A stretch of DNA of 64,000 nucleotides from Acinetobacter bouvetii (GTDB lineage Bacteria; Pseudomonadota; Gammaproteobacteria; Pseudomonadales; Moraxellaceae): the NCBI RefSeq assembly GCF_902753875.1, contig NZ_CADDTS010000015.1, positions 1 to 64,000 of the forward strand, read 5' to 3'. Positions 1 to 8,131 of the stretch are shown piece after piece. Below the pieces are notes generated by a model. It saw only the letters and a list, made by a program, of their open reading frames with translations, had not been told where the DNA came from and searched no databases. Each line of letters opens with the position of its first letter. Within the stretch, counting starts at the first letter, position 1. Made by a program: the position numbers and the translations under genes.

Positions 1-30
1 TTGATGAAATACGGTATTCTGATGTGACAA

Positions 31-100
31 AACCTGAGTCCTTATAGTTAAAGTGTTTGGTCGCACTTATATTTTAACTACTTTAGACTCAGGTTTTTTA
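31..100. terminator. Long imperfect hairpin, probable bidirectional terminator downstream of pstB
   Basis: The outer arms AACCTGAGTC (31-40) and GACTCAGGTT (87-96) are perfect complements. Inside them TAGTTAAA pairs with TTTAACTA, and GTG with CAC. A T-run follows the right arm and an A-run precedes the left arm, so either strand would read a hairpin followed by U residues. It lies about 60 bp past the pstB stop codon. It is probably the pst operon terminator, shared with whatever gene lies left of the window. The nested stems are longer than usual for a simple terminator. Confidence 0.6.
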
Positions 101-157
101 TTTAAAGCAAACTATGGGACAGCAGTGGCCTTACGGCTCTTTTTTAGAAAATATCTA

Positions 158-1084
158 TTAACCGAAACGACCAGTAATGTAAGCTTCAGTCAATTGATGA
201 TCTGGTTGAGTAAAGACTTTTTCAGTTGAGTTGACTTCAATCAAATCACCCAAATGGAAGTAAGCAGTACGGTCAGATACACGTGCTGCCTGTTGCATCG
301 AGTGCGTTACAATCGCAATGGTATATTGAGTTGAAAGCTCAGAAATCAGTTCTTCAATTTTTGCCGTTGCAATCGGATCCAGCGCTGAACATGGCTCATC
401 CATCAGAATCACTTCAGGACTCACTGCAATGGTACGTGCGATACATAAACGTTGCTGCTGACCACCAGACAGACCTGTACCCGGCTGATTTAAACGGTCT
501 TTCACTTCATCCCAAAGACCTGCCTTATGCAAGCTATTTTCTACAATTTCTTCAAGGTCGTATTTATCACGCGCCAAACCGTGCAGTTTAGGGCCATAAG
601 CCACGTTGTCAAAAATTGATTTTGGGAATGGGTTCGGTTTTTGGAAGACCATGCCGACTTGCGCACGTAGCAAAACCACGTCCAGATTCGGGTCATAGAT
701 ATCCTGATTATCCAGCATCACTTTACCGGTCACACGACATGAATCAATGGTGTCATTCATACGGTTTAAAGTACGCAGAAAAGTTGACTTACCACAGCCC
801 GATGGGCCAATAAAGGCTATCACTTCATTTTCATAGATATTGATATCAATACCTTTAATGGCTTCTGCTTCACCATAGTAAACATGTACATCTGAAGTAC
901 TAATTTTCACATTCGATGTTTCATTTTCTTTTTTCGTTGAAGTATGAGTATCGAATTGAGAAACAAAAGATGTACTTGGATGTTTTTTATCGACTTCAGG
1001 AGATGTAAATTGTTTCTGTTCTGGATTCACGGATTCATCCTGCTCTAATGAATTTGCATTTGAAATATCTGTTACAGTATTCAT
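158..1084 (-). CDS. pstB: Phosphate ABC transporter ATP-binding protein PstB
   Basis: This is the cytoplasmic ATPase that powers high-affinity phosphate uptake through the PstCA channel. Walker A (GPSGCGKST) is at about residues 93-101. The ABC signature LSGGQQQRL and Walker B VILMDEP follow. The C-terminal half matches PstB closely, including the Q-loop segment [14 protein letters not shown]. At 308 residues it is about 50 longer than the usual PstB, because of a Ser/Thr/Asn-rich N-terminal extension of about 58 residues with no recognisable domain. It is the last gene of pstSCAB, 12 bp after pstA. No phoU follows in the 157 bp visible. A shorter form from an internal start is possible, but no clearly better start was seen. 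Confidence 0.96.
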   Translation of the reverse strand: MNTVTDISNANSLEQDESVNPEQKQFTSPEVDKKHPSTSFVSQFDTHTSTKKENETSNVKISTSDVHVYYGEAEAIKGIDINIYENEVIAFIGPSGCGKSTFLRTLNRMNDTIDSCRVTGKVMLDNQDIYDPNLDVVLLRAQVGMVFQKPNPFPKSIFDNVAYGPKLHGLARDKYDLEEIVENSLHKAGLWDEVKDRLNQPGTGLSGGQQQRLCIARTIAVSPEVILMDEPCSALDPIATAKIEELISELSTQYTIAIVTHSMQQAARVSDRTAYFHLGDLIEVNSTEKVFTQPDHQLTEAYITGRFG

Positions 1085-1096
1085 ATCTTGTCCTCT

Positions 1097-2488
1097 TTAC
1101 CAGCGCACTTCAAATTTCTTACGTAACCAAATAGCAAGGCTGTTTAAGCCTACCATTAACGCCAGTAAGACAATAATTGCAGCTGCTGTACGCCCTTCAA
1201 AGAAGTTACGTAATTCGTTGCCTTGCCATAAGAAAATCTGTACTGGTAAGGCAGTAGATTGATCGAGTGGTGTTGCTGGTACACTTGCCACAAAAGCACT
1301 CATACCAATCAAAAGTAACGGTGCTGTTTCACCTAATGCCTGTGCTACACCAATAATGGCACCAGTTAAAATTCCTGGAAGAGCCAGTGGCAATACATGA
1401 TGAAATACCGTTTGTACACGGGAAGCGCCCAGACCTAATGCCGCTTGACGAATAGAAGGAGGAACTGCTTTTAGTGATGCACGGGTAGTAATAATCACGG
1501 TTGGCAATGTCATTAAGCTCAGCACCAGACCACCAACTAAAGGTGCAGAAAGCGGTAAATGCATCCAGCCAATGAAAATGGCAGCACCAAGCAAACCAAA
1601 GACAATCGAAGGAACCGCTGCCAGGTTATTAATATTGACTTCAACGATATCTGTCATGAAGTTCTTAGGTGCAAATTCTTCAAGATAAATGGCAGATGCC
1701 ACACCAATCGGAATCGAGATAAAAATTACGATTAGCATCATGAACAATGAGCCCATGAATGCACCAGCAAGACCAGAAGTTGCAGGAGAACTGCGCGAGT
1801 CTGGATTGGTAAAGATATTGGTATTGAAAGTATTTTCAATCACGCCTTTAGCTTTTAGCTGATCGGCAAGTTGACGAATTTCAGGGCTAAGCTGTTGCTG
1901 ATCATCAGGTAAACTGCGATCAATATTACCTGCAAGCCATACGTCGACATTGGCATCGGCTAAAATTTTAATGTCTTCTTTTTTACCAATCAGTGTTGGG
2001 TCAGCCATTACCATATCACGTATGCGATAGGCTTCTGAACTGGTGTATAAACTGGATAAATCATCGCGTTTTGATGCAATGGAAGGATCTTTTGCAATCA
2101 TGCCATTGGCGATCAGTGCATCCCAATCCACCATGCCCATTTCGGTTTGCCAAGCAATGGTACGCTCTTCAAACTGTGCTGGAGATTCACCCTCTTTTTG
2201 GGTCGGTTTGGCACCCACCTGAATGATGGCAGGATCAAAGTAAACAGGTACAGTAATACTGCTTTGCCAAAATGCAGGTAAGCCTTTCGCCAAAATACTT
2301 CCGAATAAAAGCACCACAAAGAACAAACCTGTTACGACTGCAGAAAAGCCAAAAATACGGAATGTCTTTTCTTTACGATGGCGTTTCGCTAAAGAACTGG
2401 CAATTTTTTGTTTACGTTTTTCGCGTAGTTCAGCTGCAGCTTGTGGGTCAAAGTTTTGACCCATAGAAGATGTATTTGATGTACTCAT
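1097..2488 (-). CDS. pstA: Phosphate ABC transporter permease PstA
   Basis: Inner-membrane permease subunit of the Pst transporter. The C-terminal half carries the binding-protein-dependent permease domain, with the EAA-type loop RQAALGLGASRVQTVFHHVLP that contacts PstB. At 463 residues it is far longer than E. coli PstA (about 296). A long hydrophilic, presumably periplasmic insertion (about residues 75-235) lies between TM1 and the permease core. The cytoplasmic N-terminus is basic (REKRKQKIASSLAKRHRKEK). Its start overlaps the pstC stop by 4 bp (ATGA), which indicates translational coupling. The long form is the one I associate with gamma-proteobacteria such as Acinetobacter and Pseudomonas. 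Confidence 0.95.
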   Translation of the reverse strand: MSTSNTSSMGQNFDPQAAAELREKRKQKIASSLAKRHRKEKTFRIFGFSAVVTGLFFVVLLFGSILAKGLPAFWQSSITVPVYFDPAIIQVGAKPTQKEGESPAQFEERTIAWQTEMGMVDWDALIANGMIAKDPSIASKRDDLSSLYTSSEAYRIRDMVMADPTLIGKKEDIKILADANVDVWLAGNIDRSLPDDQQQLSPEIRQLADQLKAKGVIENTFNTNIFTNPDSRSSPATSGLAGAFMGSLFMMLIVIFISIPIGVASAIYLEEFAPKNFMTDIVEVNINNLAAVPSIVFGLLGAAIFIGWMHLPLSAPLVGGLVLSLMTLPTVIITTRASLKAVPPSIRQAALGLGASRVQTVFHHVLPLALPGILTGAIIGVAQALGETAPLLLIGMSAFVASVPATPLDQSTALPVQIFLWQGNELRNFFEGRTAAAIIVLLALMVGLNSLAIWLRKKFEVRW

Positions 2489-3864
2489 TCGTATTGCTCG
2501 CGATATTTACGCACGATATACAGTGCAACAATGTTTAAACCCAAAGTAATCACAAACAGCGTTAAACCTAATGCGAATGCAACCAAAGCTTGTGGGCTGG
2601 CAAAGTCAGTATCACCGGTTAACTGGTTCACAATGGTAATGGTGACTGTAGATACGGCTTCTAGCGGATTGACATGCAGTAATGGACTGTTCCCTGCTGC
2701 TAATACCACAATCATGGTTTCACCAATGGCACGTGATGCAGCAAGTAAAAATGCCCCGATAATGCCTGGCAGTGCTGCCGGTATTACGACCTGACGAATG
2801 GTTTCCGATTTGGTTGCTCCCAAACCTAAAGAACCGTCGCGTAGTGCGCGTGGAACCTGGGTAATAATGTCATCCGACAGTGAGGACACGAACGGGATAA
2901 TCATGATGCCCATGACAAAACCGGCCGTTAAGGCACTGGTGGCATTAATGTTCAGTCCAATGCTTTCACCCAGCATTTTGAAGAATGGGCCAATCACCAT
3001 CAGTGCAAACACACCATACACAATAGTTGGAATGCCGGCTAACACTTCAATGGCAGGCTTTGCCCAGGCACGGAAACTTGAAGGCGCATATTCAGCCAGA
3101 TAGATGGCAATCATCAGTCCAACCGGAACCGCAACCAGTAAAGCGATCCCGCTGACCATCAGCGTTCCCCAGATTAATGGCACCAGGCCATAACTGCCTT
3201 CTGCATTTCCAGACGTGCTGAATCCAGGATTCCATTCTGTACCAAAGAAGAAATCGAATGGGCTGACAAAATGGAAGAAGCGCATAGCTTCGCTAAACAT
3301 TGAAAGCACAATGCCGATGGTGGTTAAGATGGCCACACCGGAACATAGAGCCAAGCTCCAGTTAATGATTTTTTCAACCTGGTTACGGGCACGATATTGC
3401 TGAGCAACCCGCTTTTTAGCCATTACCAGACCGGCCAAGGCAGCACAGATCACCAAAGCCAGTTTGGCAAAGGAGCTGATGGTTTCAATTTTTGCAAGTT
3501 GCTGTGCGGCTGCTATTTCATAAGCTGCGGCTTGATCACTCACGCCAAAACCTGAAGCAATTGCTTGGACACGGTCAATGAGCACTTCAATGCCTGCACG
3601 ATCCAGTGTCGCTGCAATATTTGCAGGCACATTATTGAGCACCACATGGCGCAAAATATTCGGTTCGACAATATTCCAAACCAGTAAAATTAAAAAAGCA
3701 GGGATACCGCACCACAATGCAACCAATGCGCCATAATATCCAGGGCGTGAGTGCAACTTTGCAGTATTATTTCCCTTACCTGCTAGGTTACGGCTTTTGG
3801 AAAGCCCGATTTGATAGGCGATGGCAATCAATGCCAATAACACACCCATAAGTAGCAGATTCAT
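2485..3864 (-). CDS. pstC: Phosphate ABC transporter permease PstC
   Basis: Second permease of the Pst phosphate importer, pairing with PstA in the inner membrane. The C-terminal permease domain has the EAA loop LRDGSLGLGATKSETIRQVV. An N-terminal extension contains additional membrane segments and a soluble loop (about residues 75-125), as in other long PstC proteins. I place the start at 3864 (MNLLLMGV), where GGAGAA sits 5-6 nt upstream; an in-frame ATG seven codons earlier (3885) has a poorer ribosome site. It lies about 100 bp downstream of pstS, separated by a hairpin that probably reduces its expression relative to pstS. Confidence 0.94.
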   Translation of the reverse strand: MNLLLMGVLLALIAIAYQIGLSKSRNLAGKGNNTAKLHSRPGYYGALVALWCGIPAFLILLVWNIVEPNILRHVVLNNVPANIAATLDRAGIEVLIDRVQAIASGFGVSDQAAAYEIAAAQQLAKIETISSFAKLALVICAALAGLVMAKKRVAQQYRARNQVEKIINWSLALCSGVAILTTIGIVLSMFSEAMRFFHFVSPFDFFFGTEWNPGFSTSGNAEGSYGLVPLIWGTLMVSGIALLVAVPVGLMIAIYLAEYAPSSFRAWAKPAIEVLAGIPTIVYGVFALMVIGPFFKMLGESIGLNINATSALTAGFVMGIMIIPFVSSLSDDIITQVPRALRDGSLGLGATKSETIRQVVIPAALPGIIGAFLLAASRAIGETMIVVLAAGNSPLLHVNPLEAVSTVTITIVNQLTGDTDFASPQALVAFALGLTLFVITLGLNIVALYIVRKYREQYE

Positions 3865-3914
3865 GTATTCTCCAGCATTTTTCAATTTTCATGCTTTGAA
3901 AAACTTGTCTATAC

Positions 3915-3951
3915 AAAAAAGCCGAAGGTAGAAATCATTCTACCGTCAGCT
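3915..3951 (-). terminator. Intra-operon hairpin between pstS and pstC
   Basis: On the minus strand, AGCTGACGGTAGAA (3951-3938) pairs with TTCTACCTTCGGCT (3933-3920) over 14 positions with one mismatch and one G-T pair. Six T residues follow. This is a good rho-independent terminator shape. Placed between pstS and pstC it would stop part of the transcription and leave the binding protein in excess over the permeases, a common arrangement for ABC importers. Confidence 0.75.
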
Positions 3952-3963
3952 CATTCATCCTTA

Positions 3964-4989
3964 TTACTTTACCGCTTTACCGGCTTTCAAATTTGCAAGA
4001 ACTTTGGCACGTTCTTTATCAGACATTGAAATCAGGCCAGCTTTTTCAAGTTTAGAACCTTTACCTGAAACTTTCTTGTTCAGGAAGTATTCTGAATACT
4101 GTTGTAAGCCTTTGATTGATTTAAGATGCTCACCTTTCACGTAGAAGAACAATGGACGTGATACAGGGTAAGAACCGTTCAGAATAGTTTTCTCTGAAGG
4201 CGTTACATTGTTCACGGTTGCCACACGTAGTTTGTCACGGTTTTGATCATAGAAACCTAGACCAAACACACCTACTGCACTTGGAGAAGTTTTCAAACGT
4301 GCCAGAGTTTCAGTATAGTCACCTGAAATTTCAATAACCTTGCCGTCTTTACGGAAATTTGCACATGCTTTTTTCTGTGCATCTTTATCTAAGTTTTTGA
4401 AGTATTCGTAAGATTCACAACCTGCTTCAACCATTTTTTCCTGGAACACTTCACGTGTACCGTGGTTAGAAGCCGGAATCACCAAAGTAATCGGTTCATT
4501 TGGAAGTGATTTGTCAATTTGGTTCCAGCGTGTATACGGGTTTGGAACCAATTTACCTTGTGAAGGTAACTCTGCAGCCAGTGCAGCAAATACATGTTGT
4601 GGGCGTAGCTTATAAGCAGCTTTCTTTGAATTAGACGCAAATACAATACCGTCATAACCTACTTTAACTTCAATGACTTGGTTCACACCAGCTTTTTTAC
4701 AAGCAGCCAATTCAGTATCTTTGATTTTACGAGAAGCGTTTGCGATGTCGATGGTATTATCACCTACACCCTGACAGAATTGTTTTAAACCGCCAGATGT
4801 ACCACCCGAACCGACAACCGGTGCTTTAAATTGAGGGAAAGTATTACCAAATTCTTCTGCTACAATACTTGCGTATGGCAAAACAGTCGAAGAACCAGCA
4901 ATCTGGATGGTGTCACGAGCTGCATTTGCTGTTGTTGCTACAGCTGCCCCTGAAACTGCTAAAGCAAGTGCGATGTGATTTAAGCGCAT
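3964..4989 (-). CDS. pstS: Periplasmic phosphate-binding protein PstS family
   Basis: A secreted solute-binding protein that delivers phosphate to PstCA. The Sec signal peptide is MRLNHIALALAVSGAAVATTANA, with cleavage after ANA. The mature protein opens with the family motif IQIAGSSTVLPYASIVAEEF, followed by VGSGGTSGGLKQFCQG, the typical phosphate-ligating Ser/Gly-rich loop. A second binding segment, PASNHGTREVFQEK, follows. The length of 341 residues fits the family. It is the first gene of the operon and sits behind the Pho box at 5082-5110. Its products and order (S-C-A-B) make the phosphate assignment firm. Confidence 0.94.
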   Translation of the reverse strand: MRLNHIALALAVSGAAVATTANAARDTIQIAGSSTVLPYASIVAEEFGNTFPQFKAPVVGSGGTSGGLKQFCQGVGDNTIDIANASRKIKDTELAACKKAGVNQVIEVKVGYDGIVFASNSKKAAYKLRPQHVFAALAAELPSQGKLVPNPYTRWNQIDKSLPNEPITLVIPASNHGTREVFQEKMVEAGCESYEYFKNLDKDAQKKACANFRKDGKVIEISGDYTETLARLKTSPSAVGVFGLGFYDQNRDKLRVATVNNVTPSEKTILNGSYPVSRPLFFYVKGEHLKSIKGLQQYSEYFLNKKVSGKGSKLEKAGLISMSDKERAKVLANLKAGKAVK

Positions 4990-5081
4990 TCTTTTCTCTC
5001 TTCAATAGATGCAATTTGGAGTACGCTACTTTTTTATAAAGTTTTGTACTTATTTCGATAATTGCATTTTGATTTTAGAAT

Positions 5082-5110
5082 ATGACAAGCAAGTTACAGC
5101 ATTGTGACGC
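5082..5110 (-). promoter_or_regulatory. Pho box (PhoB-binding direct repeats) of the pst operon
   Basis: On the minus strand three 7-bp units, GCGTCAC, CTGTAAC and TTGTCAT, begin at exact 11-bp intervals (plus-strand positions 5104-5110, 5093-5099 and 5082-5088), each followed by a short AT-containing spacer. This matches the PhoB consensus CTGTCAT repeated every 11 bp. A -10-like TATTCT or TAAAAT lies just downstream (about 5072-5081). The Pho box would replace the -35 region of a phosphate-starvation promoter about 90 bp upstream of pstS. Confidence 0.85.
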
Positions 5111-5459
5111 TTTTATGATATTTCATTTTCCTTGTAAATTTTATAAATTTTCTTTTTAAATTCAAACATTAAATTAATTTTAACACTATAATAAAATGAT
5201 TATTTTTATCTACAAATTTGTAAAATTTCTTAGTCCTGTCATTTTTCACAACTTATTTCGACTCGTTTTTAAAAATTTTTAGCCTAATACAACCAACAAA
5301 AGGCAAGATCTTTTCCACTTGATAGATGGATTTTAAATTGCTCCAAGACAAATGCCTTAAATTTTAGGCGTTCTAATTTTTGCAATTGTATGTCCAAATC
5401 TTTGAAATTTCTTAGAACAAGACTTTGTCATATATTCAAAAATAAATGATGACAGTGAT
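5111..5459. other. AT-rich divergent intergenic region, no gene seen
   Basis: About 350 bp between the pst Pho box and the Rieske oxygenase gene, very AT-rich, with no credible open frame on either strand. A short inverted repeat (GCCT/AGGC around 5353-5370) is too small to interpret. It presumably holds the promoter of the oxygenase gene, but I cannot point to a convincing -35/-10 pair. Confidence 0.5.
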
Positions 5460-6518
5460 ATGACCATGAACAGTAAAACAATTCCAAGTTTTGATCCTGA
5501 TTTACCCGTGCATATGACCTTTGAACTGCATGATTGGCATCTGTTGGCTCAGTACTGGTATCCGATTGCCTTGGCACGTGATATCTCTGATCAGCCGCTG
5601 GGGACCATGCTCCTTGATATGCCTTTGGTCATTTATAAAATGCAGGATGAGCTGATTGTTGCCAAAGATGCCTGCCCGCACCGCGGCGTACCATTAAGTT
5701 TGGGTAAAAATGACGGACAAGGCGTAGTCTGCCGTTATCATGGCTTACGTTTTGGAGAAAAGGGACACTGCAATCGCATACCTGCCCATCCTGAACATAA
5801 AATTTCACCACGTTTTAATTTGCGTACTTATGCTGCTGTCGAACGCTATGGCTTGATCTGGTGCAGCCTGACTGCACATCCAGATGCTGAACCGAACATT
5901 CCTCACATGCCGAATTGGGATAATACAGACTTTCAACAATTGGTCTGCCCATCGGTAGATTTTAAGTGTTTTGCTGGCCGTCAGCTGGAGGGCTTTATTG
6001 ATGTGGCGCATTTTGCCTGGGTGCACCCGGACACCTTTGGTGATCCCGAAAATGCCGAAGTCCCTGACTACAAAACCATAGAAACCGAAACAGGCTTTCA
6101 TGCAGATTACTGGAGTAGTGTGGGTCGTTACCCGATAGGCCTCGAACAACGCGGTCAAGAAGGTTTCCAATGGCTACGTCATTTTGAAATTCATTTACCT
6201 TTTACCGCCACCCTCACCATTCATTTCCCAAATGAAAGCCAACAAGTGATTATGAATGCCGCTTCACCAATGACAGCCCGCCAGACCCGACTGTTCGCGC
6301 CAATTTGCCGGAATTATGACAAAGACTTGCCGGTTGAAGATGCCTATGCGTTTAACTTAAAGATTTTTGAAGAAGACCGTGTAGTGTCCGAATCGCAAAA
6401 ACCAGAATACCTACCTCTGGATTTAAGCATTGAAGCGCATTTTCCGGCGGATCGTAGTTCCAGTATGTATCGCAAGTTATTGCGTAAGAAAGGATTTAGC
6501 CCTTTATTTGCCGCTTAA
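5460..6518 (+). CDS. Rieske [2Fe-2S] aromatic ring-hydroxylating or O-demethylating oxygenase, alpha subunit
   Basis: Oxygenase component of a Rieske non-heme iron enzyme. The Rieske cluster ligands are C72-x-H74 and C91-x2-H94 (CPHRG and CRYHGLRF). The mononuclear iron site is in the segment EGFIDVAHFAWVH, with D181, H184 and H189. At 352 residues without a partner beta subunit, it resembles the VanA/PobA-type single-component oxygenases that remove O-alkyl groups or hydroxylate aromatic acids. No ferredoxin reductase gene is adjacent, so it must borrow one encoded elsewhere. The next gene, convergent, is an aromatic-acid carrier, which supports an aromatic substrate. ATG codons at 5460 and 5466 are both possible starts. 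The exact substrate cannot be read from sequence. Confidence 0.85.
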   Translation: MTMNSKTIPSFDPDLPVHMTFELHDWHLLAQYWYPIALARDISDQPLGTMLLDMPLVIYKMQDELIVAKDACPHRGVPLSLGKNDGQGVVCRYHGLRFGEKGHCNRIPAHPEHKISPRFNLRTYAAVERYGLIWCSLTAHPDAEPNIPHMPNWDNTDFQQLVCPSVDFKCFAGRQLEGFIDVAHFAWVHPDTFGDPENAEVPDYKTIETETGFHADYWSSVGRYPIGLEQRGQEGFQWLRHFEIHLPFTATLTIHFPNESQQVIMNAASPMTARQTRLFAPICRNYDKDLPVEDAYAFNLKIFEEDRVVSESQKPEYLPLDLSIEAHFPADRSSSMYRKLLRKKGFSPLFAA

Positions 6519-6540
6519 AACAAATCGCCTATTATGATAA

Positions 6541-6562
6541 ATGAGGTCTGCGATGACCTCAT
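6541..6562. terminator. Hairpin between convergent oxygenase and MFS genes
   Basis: ATGAGGTC and GACCTCAT form a perfect 8-bp stem with a 6-nt loop. There is no strong T-run on either side, so it is at best a weak terminator for the two converging genes. Confidence 0.45.
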
Positions 6563-6597
6563 TCACTTAAATTTCATCTTTTAATTTTATGGCTTTT

Positions 6598-7968
6598 CTA
6601 GTGGGAGATTTCTACAAAATCAGCTTCATCCTTCCGAATGGGCGTTTGATATTTGATGAAGAAAACACAGCATAATGCAATGATTAGCGGAACACCTAGC
6701 GCGTAAAAATACCCCGTCACGCCGTAGTCAGCTAAAATAATCCCGCCAATTGCTGAACCAATAATTGCACCCATTCGTCCCATGCCAATGGCCCACCCCG
6801 TTGCCGTTGCTCGAACTTTTGTAGGATATGCAGCGACCACCAAATAATTGAGTGCCAGTTGCTGGCCTCCAATCCCAAAGCCGGCCAATGCAATCAGGGC
6901 AAAAATATAACCCCATTGCTGAGTTTCGATGAGTAATCCCAGTCCTACAACCACAGCTAATCCTGTGCATAACATAAAAGTTAAGATCTTGGCGGTATTT
7001 AATTTAGGTAACCAAAACGCTAACGGTATAGCAAAAACAATAAAGGCGGCATTCACGGTAACAGAAGCATAAGGCGCTTGCTCTGGTGCCAGGCCTGCCT
7101 GTTTTAAAATGGTAGGTAGCCATGACAACAACATGAACCAGGCAATCCAGTTAAAGAAATATGTGCCCCACACCCCAGCTGTGGTACGTGCTAATCCATT
7201 CTGAAACAAGATACTTAATTTTGCCTTGTTTTGATTTGGGGTATTCGCTGTAATCAGCTGTTCTTGGGTAAATGAAACAGTGTTAGCTGAAATTTTATTC
7301 AGAATTCTTTGTATGGCGGCAATATTCGAGGCACTCTTTTGTTGTGCCATATATTCTAAAGATTCAGGGAGAACAACATAAAGCACAACCAGTAAAACAA
7401 GCGGGAGTACTCCACCAATAATATATATGCCCTGCCAGCCAACCATAGGTAACAATTTTGCCGCCAGAAGCCCACCAAACATGGCTCCTGCAGGTAAAGC
7501 CAATAAAACACCTGTAGTGACTGCGCCTTTAAAGCGTTGTGGTGAATATTCAGCAGCAAGTGCCAACAATACCGGGGTTGCACCGCCCATTCCTAAACCC
7601 GCGATCACTCTTAATATAAAGATTTGTTCAATATTACTCACAAAAGCGGTGAGAAGTGTCGCACTAGAAAAAATAGCTGTACAAAATAGCAATGTTTTTC
7701 TGCGCCCCAATTTATCGCCCAGCAAGCCTAAAAGCATAGCACCAACGGTCATTCCAACAATTCCAGCAGTCAGAATGGGTGCTAATGCCCCGGGTTGTAA
7801 ATTAAAATGCTCTAACAAAGCCGGCCCTGTAAACGCGATCGCCTGGGTATCAAAACCATCAAATAACGCAATGGTGAAACAGAGTAAAATGACCATCCAT
7901 TGATAAGGTGATATTTTCTGATCGATCACCTCTTTGATTAATGACTTTTTTTGTTGAACCTGCTCCAT
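6598..7968 (-). CDS. MFS transporter, aromatic acid:H+ symporter (AAHS) family
   Basis: A 12-helix inner-membrane carrier of 456 residues, in the family of PcaK, BenK and VanK. The first helix carries the diagnostic DGFDTQAIAF motif. The loop between helices 2 and 3 has GLLGDKLGRRKTLL, the MFS signature. A cytoplasmic central loop (about residues 215-255) separates two six-helix halves. The likely substrate is an aromatic or related carboxylic acid taken up with protons. Convergence with a Rieske oxygenase gene is consistent with uptake and breakdown of a lignin-derived or similar aromatic. The promoter lies in 7969-8085. Confidence 0.88.
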   Translation of the reverse strand: MEQVQQKKSLIKEVIDQKISPYQWMVILLCFTIALFDGFDTQAIAFTGPALLEHFNLQPGALAPILTAGIVGMTVGAMLLGLLGDKLGRRKTLLFCTAIFSSATLLTAFVSNIEQIFILRVIAGLGMGGATPVLLALAAEYSPQRFKGAVTTGVLLALPAGAMFGGLLAAKLLPMVGWQGIYIIGGVLPLVLLVVLYVVLPESLEYMAQQKSASNIAAIQRILNKISANTVSFTQEQLITANTPNQNKAKLSILFQNGLARTTAGVWGTYFFNWIAWFMLLSWLPTILKQAGLAPEQAPYASVTVNAAFIVFAIPLAFWLPKLNTAKILTFMLCTGLAVVVGLGLLIETQQWGYIFALIALAGFGIGGQQLALNYLVVAAYPTKVRATATGWAIGMGRMGAIIGSAIGGIILADYGVTGYFYALGVPLIIALCCVFFIKYQTPIRKDEADFVEISH

Positions 7969-8085
7969 GGCACACCTCTTTCTTTCCTTATCGTGCTTAC
8001 TTTAGAAACTGACGACAAAAAGATCAAAGACCAAAAAGGTATGTTTTTATGCATTAAGTAGAGTTTTCTACACTGTTTTTGCTAC

Positions 8086-8116
8086 AAAAAAAGGAGACCC
8101 ATTGGCCTCCTCTTTT
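8086..8116 (-). terminator. Terminator of the dat-ddc operon
   Basis: On the minus strand AGGAGGCC and GGGTCTCCT form a stem with one mismatch around a short loop, followed by seven T residues. It lies 16 bp past the ddc stop codon. Confidence 0.8.
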
Positions 8117-8131
8117 CTCACAGACAATCAA

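Noticed and set aside
283..591. An open frame on the opposite strand inside pstB
   Set aside because: A shadow of the pstB coding sequence with no ribosome site; pstB itself is unambiguous.
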